Source of the DNA: Prevotellaceae bacterium HUN156
GTDB lineage: Bacteria > Bacteroidota > Bacteroidia > Bacteroidales > Bacteroidaceae
Length of the DNA stretch: 64,000 bases
Direction: 5' to 3'
Assembly (NCBI GenBank): GCA_900119285.1
Contig: FPIT01000005.1
Coordinates: 1 to 64,000, forward strand
Below are positions 8,380 to 17,391 of this stretch, piece by piece (within the stretch, counting starts at the first letter, position 1; every line of letters begins with the position of its first letter). The translations under genes were made by a program, and so were the position numbers. A model generated the notes under the pieces. That model made no database searches, had not been told where the DNA came from, and was given only the letters and a program-made list of their open reading frames with translations.

Positions 8380-9579
8380 ATGTTGAAGAACAAGAAATTA
8401 TGGATGGCCGTAGTTGCAGTAGTTGTTATAGCCATCATCGTCTGGAAGTGTTCTGGCGGAAAGAAAGAGCAAGAAGTATTGTTTGAGACTGCCAAGGTGG
8501 AGCGTCAAGACATCCACACCAGCATTACCGCAACAGGAACCATTGAACCTGTAACTTCGGTTACCGTTGGTACTCAGGTTTCTGGTATCGTTTCAAAATT
8601 GTATGTTGACTATAATAGCGTAGTAAAGAAAGGTCAGGTCATTGCCGAACTCGACAAGACTAACCTGACCAGTGAACTGAATCGTGCAAAGGCTGATCTA
8701 ACCTCTGCACAAAGTACGCTAAGTTATGAGACTGCAAACTTCAAGCGTTATCAGACTCTGTTTGACAAAGGACTGGTTAGTGCGAACGACTACGAGAGTG
8801 CCAAACTGAGTTACGAGAAGGCTCGTCAGACGGTTTCTTCAGCACGAGAGAGCGTACAGAAGGCACAGACCAACCTCGGGTATGCTACCATCACCAGTCC
8901 TATTGATGGTGTGGTATTGTCTAAGGCGGTAGAAGAAGGTCAGACTGTGGCTGCTTCGTTCAATACACCTGAGCTGTTCACTATTGCTCAAGACCTGACG
9001 GACATGCGCGTTATTGCCAATATTGACGAAGCCGACATCGGCGGCGTAAAGGAAGGACAGCGCGTAACATTCACCGTAGATGCATACCCCGACGATAAGT
9101 TTGAAGGACAAGTAACACAGGTGCGCCAAGAGGCTACCACTACAAGCAATGTGGTTACTTACGAAGTAGTGATCAGCGCTCCCAATAAAGATTTGAAGTT
9201 GAAGCCAGGTCTCACTGCCAACGTTACCATCTATACTTTGGAGAAGAGCAATATTCTGACAGCTCCCTCTAAAGCCCTTCGCTTTATCCCCAACGAGGCT
9301 CTACTGAAGCCAGAACAGAAGATTGAGGATATTGAAGCTCCCGTAAAGATTTGGACACTGGAGGGTAATACCTTTAAGGCTCACAAAGTGGAGACTGGTA
9401 TCACCAATGGTATACTGACCGAAATTGTCAGTGGCATCAAAGAAGGTGCTGAGGTATTGGTTGACTTCAAGATAAATGGTGTTGAACAGGAAGAAGAGCA
9501 ACAGGCTACCAACCCATTCATGCCACGTCCACGCAACAATAGACAACAGGGCGGCAACGGACAACAACCAAGGAGATAG
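8380..9579 (+). CDS. Periplasmic adaptor (HlyD/MacA-like)
   Basis: Membrane fusion protein linking the MacB-like permease to the outer membrane channel. The 399 residues start with an N-terminal membrane anchor (about 6-24). A lipoyl/biotinyl half-motif follows (VGTQVSGIVSKLYVDYNSVVKKGQVIAELD, split below 20 in the two lobes), then a coiled-coil hairpin of about 70 residues (AKADLTSAQSTLSYETANFK onward). The second lipoyl half is TITSPIDGVVLSK, and beta-barrel and membrane-proximal domains close the protein. The C-terminus is Gln/Asn/Arg-rich. It lies 54 bases after the channel gene and 90 before the ATPase. Confidence 0.92.
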   Translation: MLKNKKLWMAVVAVVVIAIIVWKCSGGKKEQEVLFETAKVERQDIHTSITATGTIEPVTSVTVGTQVSGIVSKLYVDYNSVVKKGQVIAELDKTNLTSELNRAKADLTSAQSTLSYETANFKRYQTLFDKGLVSANDYESAKLSYEKARQTVSSARESVQKAQTNLGYATITSPIDGVVLSKAVEEGQTVAASFNTPELFTIAQDLTDMRVIANIDEADIGGVKEGQRVTFTVDAYPDDKFEGQVTQVRQEATTTSNVVTYEVVISAPNKDLKLKPGLTANVTIYTLEKSNILTAPSKALRFIPNEALLKPEQKIEDIEAPVKIWTLEGNTFKAHKVETGITNGILTEIVSGIKEGAEVLVDFKINGVEQEEEQQATNPFMPRPRNNRQQGGNGQQPRR

Positions 9580-9668
9580 TTGAGAGTTGAAAGTTGAGAG
9601 TTGAAAGTTCTTTGACCTAAAGGTACAAAGCGTTACAAGTAACGATTAGAGAGTTGAAAGTTGACAAT
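9579..9668. repeat. GAGAGTTGAAAGTT simple-repeat tract plus ACCTAAAGGT element
   Basis: Starts at the last base of the adaptor stop codon. Units of (GTTGAGAGTTGAAA) repeat at 9579-9610 and again at 9648-9666, flanking TTGACCTAAAGGTACAAAG (ACCTAAAGGT at 9615-9624). The same unit in reverse complement occurs in-frame inside the sigma-54 activator gene (25759-25848). The ACCTAAAGGT element recurs at 32083 and 48321-48361. Confidence 0.7.
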
Positions 9669-9669
9669 T

Positions 9670-10425
9670 ATGGACGAAAACAGAAAAGTAGTCATCGAAC
9701 TGGAGAATGTAAAGCGCTACTTCCAAGTAGGTAGTGAAACCGTGAAGGCGCTGCGTGGTGTCTCGTTCAAGATTTACGAGGGCGAGTTTGTCACCATTCA
9801 GGGTACATCTGGTTCGGGTAAGTCTACACTGCTGAACCAACTGGGATGTCTCGATACGCCTACCAGTGGTGAATACTATCTTGACGGAATCTCTGTGCGC
9901 TCGATGTCAAAAACACAGCGTGCTCATCTGCGCAACAGAAAGATTGGATTTGTTTTCCAGAACTATAACCTGCTGGCGAAGACCACTGCCGTAGAAAATG
10001 TGGAACTGCCACTGATGTATAACTCAGAGGTATCGGCAGAGGAACGCCGCAAGCGTGCTATCAAAGCGCTGGAAGCTGTTGGTTTGGGCGACCGCTTGGA
10101 GCACAAGTCCAACCAGATGTCGGGTGGACAGATGCAGCGCGTTGCCATTGCCCGTGCACTGGTTAACGACCCTGCCGTGCTGCTTGCCGACGAGGCTACA
10201 GGTAACCTTGACACACGAACATCATTTGAGATGCTTGTACTTTTCCAAGAACTCCATCGTCAGGGACATACCATCATCTTTGTGACGCACAATCCGGAAA
10301 TCGCAGAATATGCCTCACGCAACATCAATCTGCGCGATGGCAAGATTCGTGAGGACACTATAAATACGAACATCAAATCAGCAGCCGAGGCGCTGGCAGC
10401 ATTGCCTAAGCCCGTGGATGATTAG
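9670..10425 (+). CDS. ABC transporter ATPase (MacB/LolD type)
   Basis: Cytoplasmic nucleotide-binding subunit of 251 residues driving the exporter. It shows Walker A GTSGSGKST, a Q-loop in VFQNYNLLAK, signature MSGGQMQRVAIARAL, Walker B VLLADEATGNLD and the switch histidine in IIFVTHNPE. The ATG at 9670 (MDENRK) is preferred to the TTG at 9661, which belongs to the GTTGAAAGTTGA repeat tract. Here the ATPase is separate from the permease, as in Bacteroidetes MacB-like systems, whereas E. coli MacB is a fusion. Confidence 0.95.
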   Translation: MDENRKVVIELENVKRYFQVGSETVKALRGVSFKIYEGEFVTIQGTSGSGKSTLLNQLGCLDTPTSGEYYLDGISVRSMSKTQRAHLRNRKIGFVFQNYNLLAKTTAVENVELPLMYNSEVSAEERRKRAIKALEAVGLGDRLEHKSNQMSGGQMQRVAIARALVNDPAVLLADEATGNLDTRTSFEMLVLFQELHRQGHTIIFVTHNPEIAEYASRNINLRDGKIREDTINTNIKSAAEALAALPKPVDD

Positions 10426-10479
10426 TGCATTCGCCTGTGAGAAGCGAATAGAGAAAAATGAAAAGTAAAAGAGGTAATA

Positions 10480-11694
10480 ATGAATTTACTGAATCTATTT
10501 AAGATAAGCCTTCGTGCCGTAGCCAACAACAAGATGAGGTCTTTCCTCTCTATGTTGGGTATCATCATCGGTGTGGCAGCAGTCATCATCATGATGTCTA
10601 TCGGTCAAGGTTCAAAGGAAAGCATCCGCAAGGAACTGTCAACAATGGGTACTAACCTGCTGACTATCCGTCCGGGTGCCGACATGCGTGGTGGTGTGCG
10701 ACAAGATCCGTCAAGCATGCAGACGCTGAAAATGGCTGACTATGAGCGCATCATGCGTGAAAAGAAGTTCGTCACGAAGGTATCACCAGAGGTAACAGCC
10801 AGCGGACAAGCCATCTATGGTAACAACAATACCAACACATCTATGTATGGTGAATCTACAGATTATCTCGACATCAAGTTGTGGGACGTAGAAGAGGGAG
10901 ACTGCTTTACTGATGAAGACGTCAAGAAAGCAGCTAAGGTATGTGTTGTTGGAAGCACCATCGTAAAAGAACTCTTTGGCAATGTTGATCCTATCGGCAA
11001 GACCATCCGCTTCAAGGCAATTCCCATGCGTGTTATTGGCGTATTGAAGTCAAAAGGCTACAACTCATGGGGAATGGACCAAGATAATGTTGTTATTGCA
11101 CCATATACCACAGTGATGAAGCGCATCAACGCACAGACATATTTTTCAAGTATTGTCTGCTCGGCCATCACTGAAGAGCTATCAGATGCTGCCATTGAGG
11201 AGTTGACGCAGATGCTTCGTGACAACCACAAACTAAAGGGTGAAGCAGAAGATGACTTTACCATTCGTTCACAGGCAGAAATGATGGAAACGATGTCATC
11301 AACAATGGATACCGTAACTATTATTCTCGTTGTTGCTGCAGCCTTCTCATTGTTAGTGGCAGGTATCGGCATTATGAATATTATGTTGGTAAGTGTAACA
11401 GAACGTACCAAGGAGATTGGTCTGCGTATGGCCGTAGGAGCTACAGGACCTGTCATCTCTTTGCAATTTCTTATAGAATCAGTATTGATATCCGTCACGG
11501 GAGGACTCATAGGAGTCATCGTGGGGGTTGGAGCCAGCACCTTTGTCTCTTCGTTCGGCATGCCGTCGAGCGTTCCGGCATGGTCTATCTATGTATCGTT
11601 CATCGTATGTGTATGCATCGGTGTTCTCTTTGGATATATCCCTGCTCAGAAAGCAGCTAACATGGATCCTATTGAAGCTATCCGTCATGAATAG
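10480..11694 (+). CDS. ABC transporter permease (MacB/FtsX-like)
   Basis: Inner membrane subunit of 404 residues with the type VII ABC layout. One N-terminal helix (about 20-42) carries the SFLSMLGIIIGVAAVI signature. A large periplasmic MacB_PCD domain (about 45-240) follows, then three C-terminal helices (FtsX domain, about 280-395) containing the RTKEIGLRMAVGA motif. It ends in MDPIEAIRHE, the standard family terminus. The stop codon overlaps the kinase start (ATGAATAG), so the two are translationally coupled. MacB-type machines use ATP to drive periplasmic conformational change and expel peptides, macrolides or lipoprotein-like substrates. Confidence 0.94.
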   Translation: MNLLNLFKISLRAVANNKMRSFLSMLGIIIGVAAVIIMMSIGQGSKESIRKELSTMGTNLLTIRPGADMRGGVRQDPSSMQTLKMADYERIMREKKFVTKVSPEVTASGQAIYGNNNTNTSMYGESTDYLDIKLWDVEEGDCFTDEDVKKAAKVCVVGSTIVKELFGNVDPIGKTIRFKAIPMRVIGVLKSKGYNSWGMDQDNVVIAPYTTVMKRINAQTYFSSIVCSAITEELSDAAIEELTQMLRDNHKLKGEAEDDFTIRSQAEMMETMSSTMDTVTIILVVAAAFSLLVAGIGIMNIMLVSVTERTKEIGLRMAVGATGPVISLQFLIESVLISVTGGLIGVIVGVGASTFVSSFGMPSSVPAWSIYVSFIVCVCIGVLFGYIPAQKAANMDPIEAIRHE

Positions 11695-12745
11695 ACACAT
11701 TGCAGGCATGTGCCACATCGCCTTTTGGGCATTCCTATTCTTCTCGCCCCTTACCTACTGGAGAGGGACAGGTATTACCCTACCCCACTATCTGATGATT
11801 TGCATGCAGCCAGCAATGACGCTGTTTGTGTTCTATCTGAACTATATATACCTGGCTCCCAAATTCTTCGTACCAGGTAAGCATCGTTATGATTTGCTCA
11901 TCAATCTTGTTCTCGTATTCTTTTTGGGTATCACCTTGCACCACTGGATGAATATAACGAATGAGATTTTCATTCCAGGCTTCAAAGGTGCTTACAATCC
12001 TTTAAATACCATTTCCTTTGTCTTGCGCGACAGTATCAACTTTGCCATCTTCGCAGCAGGTGCAACTGCACTGGCTCTTGCACGTCGATGGGTTACAGCA
12101 GACCAGAAGTGGAAAGAGTCTGAAGCTGCCCGTGCCAAGGCTGAGCTGATGAATCTGCGTTCACAGATTAGTCCACACTTCCTGCTAAATACGCTTAACA
12201 ACATCTATGCTCTGATTTCTTTTGATGCACCCAAAGCAAAAGAAACCATTCAAGAGCTTTCCAAGATGTTACGTCATATTCTCTATGACTATCAACAACC
12301 CTTGATACCTTTAAGGGATGAGATTTCCTTCCTGGAGAACTATGTAAAACTGATGCGTATCCGCATGTCTCAAGATGTTGAAGTATCATTCAAAACCCCA
12401 AGCGAACAATACAATGGCAGTATTGCTCCTATGATTCTTATTTCACTAGTAGAAAATGCGTTCAAGCATGGAATCAGTCCTAGGGAGCACTCATATATCC
12501 ATATCACCATCAAGACCAATGGTCCTGAAATAATATGCGATATCAGCAACTCATATCATCCCAAAACATCATCTGACAAGAGTGGACACGGCATTGGATT
12601 ACTTCAAGTACAGAGTCGCCTTGACCTACTCTATCCAAATCGCTACACATGGTTACGAGGCATCAGTGATGACGGGAAGAGCTATCGTTCATGTCTTTGC
12701 ATCAACACGAAAGAAGACACTAACGAAGAAACTGACGAAGAATAA
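11687..12745 (+). CDS. LytS/YehU-like sensor histidine kinase
   Basis: Membrane sensor kinase of 352 residues, with about four N-terminal transmembrane helices (roughly 8-130), a short linker helix, the His_kinase domain with the phospho-acceptor in LRSQISPHFLLNTLNNIYAL (near 170), and a HATPase_c domain (LVENAFKHGISPR, GHGIGLLQVQSRL). The start at 11687 overlaps the permease stop by 8 bases; the longer frame from 11528 lies inside the permease and is rejected. Genetic coupling to the exporter and to the LytTR gene 33 bases downstream suggests that it senses envelope stress or the exported substrate. Confidence 0.92.
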   Translation: MNRHIAGMCHIAFWAFLFFSPLTYWRGTGITLPHYLMICMQPAMTLFVFYLNYIYLAPKFFVPGKHRYDLLINLVLVFFLGITLHHWMNITNEIFIPGFKGAYNPLNTISFVLRDSINFAIFAAGATALALARRWVTADQKWKESEAARAKAELMNLRSQISPHFLLNTLNNIYALISFDAPKAKETIQELSKMLRHILYDYQQPLIPLRDEISFLENYVKLMRIRMSQDVEVSFKTPSEQYNGSIAPMILISLVENAFKHGISPREHSYIHITIKTNGPEIICDISNSYHPKTSSDKSGHGIGLLQVQSRLDLLYPNRYTWLRGISDDGKSYRSCLCINTKEDTNEETDEE

Positions 12746-12778
12746 AACAAAAAATCAATTACTTATAATACCAAATTT

Positions 12779-13489
12779 ATGAAAATCAAATGCGCTATTA
12801 TCGATGACGAACCTTTAGCATCCGGTTTATTAAAGAGCTATGTTGAGAAGACATCGTATCTTAGTCTCGATGGCATCTACGGAAGCGCTTTGGAAGCTAT
12901 GAGAGGATTGCGCGAGCGTCCCGTTCAACTTATCTTCTTAGATATACAAATGCCAGATCTTTCTGGTCTTGAGCTTGCCAAACTACTCCCTAAAGAGACA
13001 AAGATTATCTTTACAACGGCCTTTCAACAATATGCACTAGAAGGTTATAAGGTATCTGCCATCGACTATATAATGAAGCCTATCTCGTATGAAGATTTTA
13101 TCAAGGCAACCAATAAAGCTCTGGAATGGTTTGGTATGAGCAAACCACCTCAGGCTTATATTTCAGACCGTTTCATGTATGTAAAAAGTGACTATAAGTT
13201 GATACGTGTCTGCCTCGATAATATCCTCTACATTGAAGGCCTGAAAGATTATGTTCGTATCTCTTTAGACAATGGAGAGAAGGTGTTGAGCTTGATGAAT
13301 CTGAGGAAGATGGAGGACAATCTGCCACATCCAGAATTCCTACGCACTCATCGTAGCTACATCGTCCATATGCCCAAGGTTGAGTCTGTAGAACGTTTCC
13401 GCGTTATTGTAGGTGAAGAGGCTATTCCCGTATCCGACAGTTACAAAGAAGATGTACAAAACTATTTCGAAAAGCATTTATTGGTATAA
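12779..13489 (+). CDS. LytTR-family response regulator
   Basis: Two-component regulator of 236 residues. The receiver domain has an acidic pocket (IIDDEP at 7-12), phospho-acceptor D55 in FLDIQMPD, and the conserved K in YIMKP. The C-terminal LytTR DNA-binding domain spans about 130-236 (FMYVKSDYKLIRV, HRSYIV, IPVSDSY). It is the partner of the LytS-like kinase immediately upstream. LytTR regulators usually bind paired short repeats about two helical turns apart. A pair of 22-bp-spaced palindromes at 17148-17185 is one possible target elsewhere in this window (speculative). Confidence 0.94.
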   Translation: MKIKCAIIDDEPLASGLLKSYVEKTSYLSLDGIYGSALEAMRGLRERPVQLIFLDIQMPDLSGLELAKLLPKETKIIFTTAFQQYALEGYKVSAIDYIMKPISYEDFIKATNKALEWFGMSKPPQAYISDRFMYVKSDYKLIRVCLDNILYIEGLKDYVRISLDNGEKVLSLMNLRKMEDNLPHPEFLRTHRSYIVHMPKVESVERFRVIVGEEAIPVSDSYKEDVQNYFEKHLLV

Positions 13490-13494
13490 CAGTT

Positions 13495-14412
13495 ATGAAC
13501 AGCAAAGGTAACGATATACTGCTCAAGAACGTCAATCTCCTCTCTAAGCTCACAGAGCAGGAGGTGAGAATGATGCCAGCTATTGAGGCGCCACTGCCCT
13601 CTGTTGAACAGGTAAAACAAATTGTAGCTCTGGTGAAGAATATTATCTTCCCCGACTATTTCAACAAACGACAGCCCGATGAAACAATCCGCTCATATAA
13701 TATAGGTGTCAATATGCAGGAACTGCGCAAACTGCTCATCAAACAGATAGCACATGGATTGCAGTTCTGTGAAGACTGCGAATGTACCAAAAGTAAAGAG
13801 CAGGTATATCAGGCTGCCGAACAACTGGCATTGGAGTTTATTGACACTCTGCCGGAATTAAAGCGTGTGCTCTATACCGACATTCAAGCTATGTTCGACA
13901 ATGACCCTGCTGCTCCTAACTACGGTGAGGTCATCTTCTGTTACCCGGTAGTCAATGCCATGACGCATTACCGCATTGCTCACCGTTTGCATGAGTTGAA
14001 GGTTCCTGTCATTCCACGCATCATTACAGAGCAAGCTCACTCTAAGACCGGTATTGACATCCACCCTGGAGCAACCATCGGTGAATATTTTGCCATAGAC
14101 CACGGCACGGGTGTTGTTATCGGTGAGACCAGTATCATCGGTCACCACGTCACACTCTATCAAGGTGTAACATTGGGGGCTAAAAGTTTCAAATATGATG
14201 CTGACGGCAATATGCTCAATGTGCCACGCCATCCGATAATAGAAGACTATGTAACTATCTATTCTAATGCCTCGGTATTGGGACGTATCACTATTGGTCA
14301 TCACTCAACAATCGGTGGTAACATCTGGCTTACCCATAGTGTGGCTCCTAACTCACGTATTCTCCAGTCGAAAGCTGTTGATGTTTCCTATGAGGGAGGA
14401 CTTGGCATATAA
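13495..14412 (+). CDS. cysE: Serine O-acetyltransferase
   Basis: Acetylates serine with acetyl-CoA to O-acetylserine, the first step of cysteine synthesis. The 305 residues are the long Bacteroidetes form, with an N-terminal helical domain followed by a left-handed beta-helix of hexapeptide repeats (GIDIHPGATIGEYFAIDHG, GVVIGETSIIGHHVTLYQ, and IGGNIWLTHSV near the end). The catalytic His in DIHPGA and the Asp-His pair in DHGTG are visible. It begins 5 bases after the regulator, so it may be read through from the exporter operon, though a functional link is not evident. Confidence 0.92.
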   Translation: MNSKGNDILLKNVNLLSKLTEQEVRMMPAIEAPLPSVEQVKQIVALVKNIIFPDYFNKRQPDETIRSYNIGVNMQELRKLLIKQIAHGLQFCEDCECTKSKEQVYQAAEQLALEFIDTLPELKRVLYTDIQAMFDNDPAAPNYGEVIFCYPVVNAMTHYRIAHRLHELKVPVIPRIITEQAHSKTGIDIHPGATIGEYFAIDHGTGVVIGETSIIGHHVTLYQGVTLGAKSFKYDADGNMLNVPRHPIIEDYVTIYSNASVLGRITIGHHSTIGGNIWLTHSVAPNSRILQSKAVDVSYEGGLGI

Positions 14413-14436
14413 TACTAACTTCAACTACAAAAGCTA

Positions 14437-16455
14437 ATGTTTTTCAAGAAAAGCCCCAAACCATATCCACGTTCGTTTGCCAGACGACTTACGTGGCGCA
14501 TCATGCTGACCTTTCTGGTTCTCATGGGATTAGCCTCGTATATATTTTATAAGGTAGGTAAAGAGAGTTTTCTGATTGCTTCGGAAAATATTTGTTCAGA
14601 ATACTTAGAGAGCCACACCGAAAGTGTACGTCGTATCCTGTCAGACATCTATGTAGCTTCTGTCAATACTGCACCGGTGATAGAAGAACATCTCAACCAG
14701 CCCGATCAACTGCAAGACATTATGGAACGCATGGTAGAACTTAACCCCTATCTGCGTAGTTGTGGCATTAGCTTTATTGAGAACTACTATCCCCAGAAAG
14801 GTCGTTGGTATTGTCCTTATGCGGTAAGGAACGAAGATGGAAGCATCGAAAAACGAACAATCGCTGATGCCAAACACGACTACTTGAAACAGGAATGGTT
14901 TACTCAAACTCTTGCACAAGACTCCGCACAATGGTCTAAACCATTCTTCGATGATGGTAATCAAGAGATGCCACTGGTATCCTATCTGATACCTATTCAC
15001 GACAAGCAAGGTCGCACCGTTGCTGTATTAGGTGCCGATTTATCTCTCAAATGGCTGAGCGAAAAGCTATGCGAAGGAGTTCTAATCTCTTATAATAGTT
15101 TTAATGAAGATAATGATGATGATGACTTCAACGATAAGGAACATATCTATTTCTTTATCATCGACAAGGAAGGCAACTATATTGCCCACCCCGATCATAA
15201 ACGAGTGATTAAAGCCAACTATTTCGCTGAAGCCCGAGCAGCATCCGACAGCATTGCTGAATATGTAGGTCGACAGATGACAGATAGAGTACAAGGCCAA
15301 TATAACAAAGAAGACAATGGTAATAACCTTGTAATCAATGGGCAAAATTCATTTATCTATTACATGCCCATCAAGCACATTGACTGGTCAATAGCTTTTG
15401 TAATCCCAACATTCATGATTCAAGTCATCTTGGGTATTATCGGAGTGGTACTGATGTTCTTGATTACTTTAGGACTAATGATTATCTTTATCGTTGGTCA
15501 TATCGTCATAAAAAGATCCACGCTCCCCATTAAGCTATTGTCTTGGGCTGCAGGTGAGATAGCGAAAGGACAATTCAACACACCACTGCCCAGAGTAGAT
15601 AGCCACGATGAAATACACCTTTTGCGTGACTCTTTTGAGCGTATGCAACATTCGCTGACACAATATATTGCCGAGTTGCAGGAAACGACTGCACAGAAGA
15701 GTGCCATTGAGAGTGAGTTAAAGATTGCTCACGATATCCAGATGGCAATGCTTCCCAAGACTTTCCCGCCCTACCCTGAGCGCAATGATGTTGATATCTA
15801 TGGAATGGTTACGCCTGCAAAGGGTGTTGGTGGAGATCTCTTCGATTTCTTCATTCGCGACCAACAACTATTTTTCTGCATCGGTGATGTATCAGGCAAA
15901 GGTATCCCAGCCGCATTGTTTATGGCTGTTACGCGCTCCTTGTTCCGCAATATCGCAAATCATGTCACGGAACCAGACCATATCGTATCAACCCTTAATA
16001 ATGCACTTATCGATGGCAACGAGACAAATATGTTCGTTACCGTGTTTGTGGGTGTGCTCAATCTGAATACGGGACATCTCCAGTACTGTAATGGTGGACA
16101 TAATGCGCCACTGCTTGTAGGTCGCGATGTCGGCGCACTCTCTTGTGAACCTAATCTTCCTATTGGTGTTTTAGCAGATTTCAAATACAAGCTGCAAGAG
16201 GTCAACCTCGATCAGTATACTACCATTTTCTTATATACCGATGGCCTCAACGAAGCCGAAGATTGTAATCACAAGCTGTTTGGCGACAATCGTGTTTGGA
16301 ATATTGCCCGCCAGGCATTAGCTGACGGCGCGCATCAGCCCGAACAACTCATCAACCGCATGAATCAGGCTATACACACCTATGTAGGTACTGCCGAGCA
16401 GAGTGATGACCTCACTATGCTGGCCATCCAATATACGGGAACATCTAACAGTTAA
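14437..16455 (+). CDS. Membrane-anchored PP2C/SpoIIE phosphatase (RsbU-like)
   Basis: Serine/threonine phosphatase of 672 residues of the kind that controls anti-sigma partner switches. Order: cytoplasmic lead, TM helix (about 22-42), periplasmic Cache-like sensor (about 45-325, with an Asn/Asp-rich insert near 218-230), second TM (about 330-352), HAMP (about 360-420), coiled coil, then the PP2C domain (about 430-665) with metal motifs GVGGDLFD, DVSGKGIPAALFMA, NGGHNAP and LYTDGLNEAED. No anti-sigma kinase or STAS protein is adjacent, so its partner must be encoded elsewhere. It lies 24 bases after cysE and ends in a strong terminator. Confidence 0.9.
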   Translation: MFFKKSPKPYPRSFARRLTWRIMLTFLVLMGLASYIFYKVGKESFLIASENICSEYLESHTESVRRILSDIYVASVNTAPVIEEHLNQPDQLQDIMERMVELNPYLRSCGISFIENYYPQKGRWYCPYAVRNEDGSIEKRTIADAKHDYLKQEWFTQTLAQDSAQWSKPFFDDGNQEMPLVSYLIPIHDKQGRTVAVLGADLSLKWLSEKLCEGVLISYNSFNEDNDDDDFNDKEHIYFFIIDKEGNYIAHPDHKRVIKANYFAEARAASDSIAEYVGRQMTDRVQGQYNKEDNGNNLVINGQNSFIYYMPIKHIDWSIAFVIPTFMIQVILGIIGVVLMFLITLGLMIIFIVGHIVIKRSTLPIKLLSWAAGEIAKGQFNTPLPRVDSHDEIHLLRDSFERMQHSLTQYIAELQETTAQKSAIESELKIAHDIQMAMLPKTFPPYPERNDVDIYGMVTPAKGVGGDLFDFFIRDQQLFFCIGDVSGKGIPAALFMAVTRSLFRNIANHVTEPDHIVSTLNNALIDGNETNMFVTVFVGVLNLNTGHLQYCNGGHNAPLLVGRDVGALSCEPNLPIGVLADFKYKLQEVNLDQYTTIFLYTDGLNEAEDCNHKLFGDNRVWNIARQALADGAHQPEQLINRMNQAIHTYVGTAEQSDDLTMLAIQYTGTSNS

Positions 16456-16462
16456 GACAATA

Positions 16463-16501
16463 AAAAGATGCCGAATCGTATCTCACGGTCCGGCATCTTC
16501 T
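16463..16501. terminator. Bidirectional terminator between phosphatase and lipoprotein
   Basis: AAGATGCCG (16465-16473) pairs with CGGCATCTT (16491-16499) between convergent genes. Confidence 0.75.
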
Positions 16502-16523
16502 CGACAACTATCTATAATCAAAA

Positions 16524-17060
16524 TCACTTTTGAGTATTTACAAATATTCCGCTGGCTTTTACTTTACTATCATTGTCTGCTCCTCTTGTAGCGGCGCGAC
16601 GCCATGGACTCCAGTCGAAGCGGTTATCATAGGTGAGGCGGAAACAGATGTCTTTTGACGTTCCGTCATCCATATAACCAGTGAAGTAGTAATCATCGAG
16701 GCAATAGTCGCTGATATAAACATTGTTCCAACTGTCGGCATAGCTGATACGGATAGTTCCGTTAAATACTTCCCATTCAAACTCGCAGTAGTAGTAGTCT
16801 GAGTAGCGGCTATTAACATCGTAGTCAACTTCATAGCCCCAACCTCCGTAAGCATTGTCACGCTCAAAGTACATTGTAGTGCGATAATTATCACCTGTGA
16901 GGCCCCATCGATCAGTATAATAGGTATCGATATATCCTGTCCAAGTACCGTCAAGCGTACGAGCCTCATGGCGGTCTTCTGCTTCATTCAGTCTTTCACA
17001 GCTTGTGAATATCGTCATTGCCATTATGGCCATTGCGAGGAAAGTATAAATCCGTTTCAT
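16524..17060 (-). CDS. Small lipoprotein, unknown function
   Basis: Product of 178 residues. The start at 17060 gives a lipoprotein signal (MKRIYTFLAMAIMAMTIFTSC, lipidated Cys at 21); an in-frame codon 27 bases upstream would spoil the signal. The mature part is Tyr/Trp/Asp-rich, with DGTWTGYIDTYYTDRWG, YDVNSRYSDYYYCEFEWEVF and DYCLDDYYFTGYMDD. This looks like a lipocalin-type beta-barrel as in other Bacteroidales 'SC' lipoproteins, but I recognise no named family. A promoter (17115-17108) and paired upstream palindromes suggest regulated expression. Confidence 0.75.
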   Translation of the reverse strand: MKRIYTFLAMAIMAMTIFTSCERLNEAEDRHEARTLDGTWTGYIDTYYTDRWGLTGDNYRTTMYFERDNAYGGWGYEVDYDVNSRYSDYYYCEFEWEVFNGTIRISYADSWNNVYISDYCLDDYYFTGYMDDGTSKDICFRLTYDNRFDWSPWRRAATRGADNDSKVKASGIFVNTQK

Positions 17061-17107
17061 AGTCGTATATTTTAAATTGTTCGACATGTTGTTTACTTTT
17101 GATAGTG

Positions 17108-17185
17108 CAAAGATAGAGACTATCCAACAGCTTTACAAGGCGAAAATCCTATTTGTGAGTAGGGAAATACCTATTAATGTATAGG
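17108..17185 (-). promoter_or_regulatory. Promoter with two 22-bp-spaced palindromic sites
   Basis: The -7 box TATCTTTG lies at 17115-17108 (minus). Upstream are CCTATTTGTGAGTAGG (17148-17163) and CCTATTAATGTATAGG (17170-17185), each CCTAn8TAGG, exactly 22 bases apart. This fits a dimeric activator binding one face of the helix. The rest of the 331-base gap (17061-17391) holds a weaker inverted repeat, CATACTTTTT (17191-17200) with AAAAAGTATG (17247-17256), and a plus-strand box TATCTTTA (17277-17284) with no gene behind it. Confidence 0.45.
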
Positions 17186-17336
17186 AAAAACATACTTTTT
17201 AGCCCAAAACACAATAAAATATGCCCTAAAGCACTATTTTTTAACAAAAAAGTATGGTGGTTTCAAAAATAGTTTGTATCTTTACAACGCAAATAAGACA
17301 AGAAACGATTTCTTTTCCATTATTAATACTAACAAA

Positions 17337-17375
17337 AAAAAGAAGCGGCACGGTTGTGAAACCATTGCCGCTTTA
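17337..17375 (-). terminator. Terminator after the AmpG-like gene
   Basis: AAGCGGC (17343-17349) and GCCGCTT (17367-17373), with inner GGTT/AACC pairing. The A-run at 17333-17341 gives a T-tail on the minus strand. Confidence 0.8.
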
Positions 17376-17391
17376 ATATATTCTATTAGTA

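Noticed and set aside
11528..11686. Longer start for the histidine kinase
   Set aside because: It lies wholly inside the permease gene. The start at 11687 overlaps the permease stop and opens directly into the first membrane helix.
17277..17284. Plus-strand promoter-like TATCTTTA before the AmpG terminator
   Set aside because: It does not match TTTG and no plus-strand gene follows; probably chance in AT-rich DNA.
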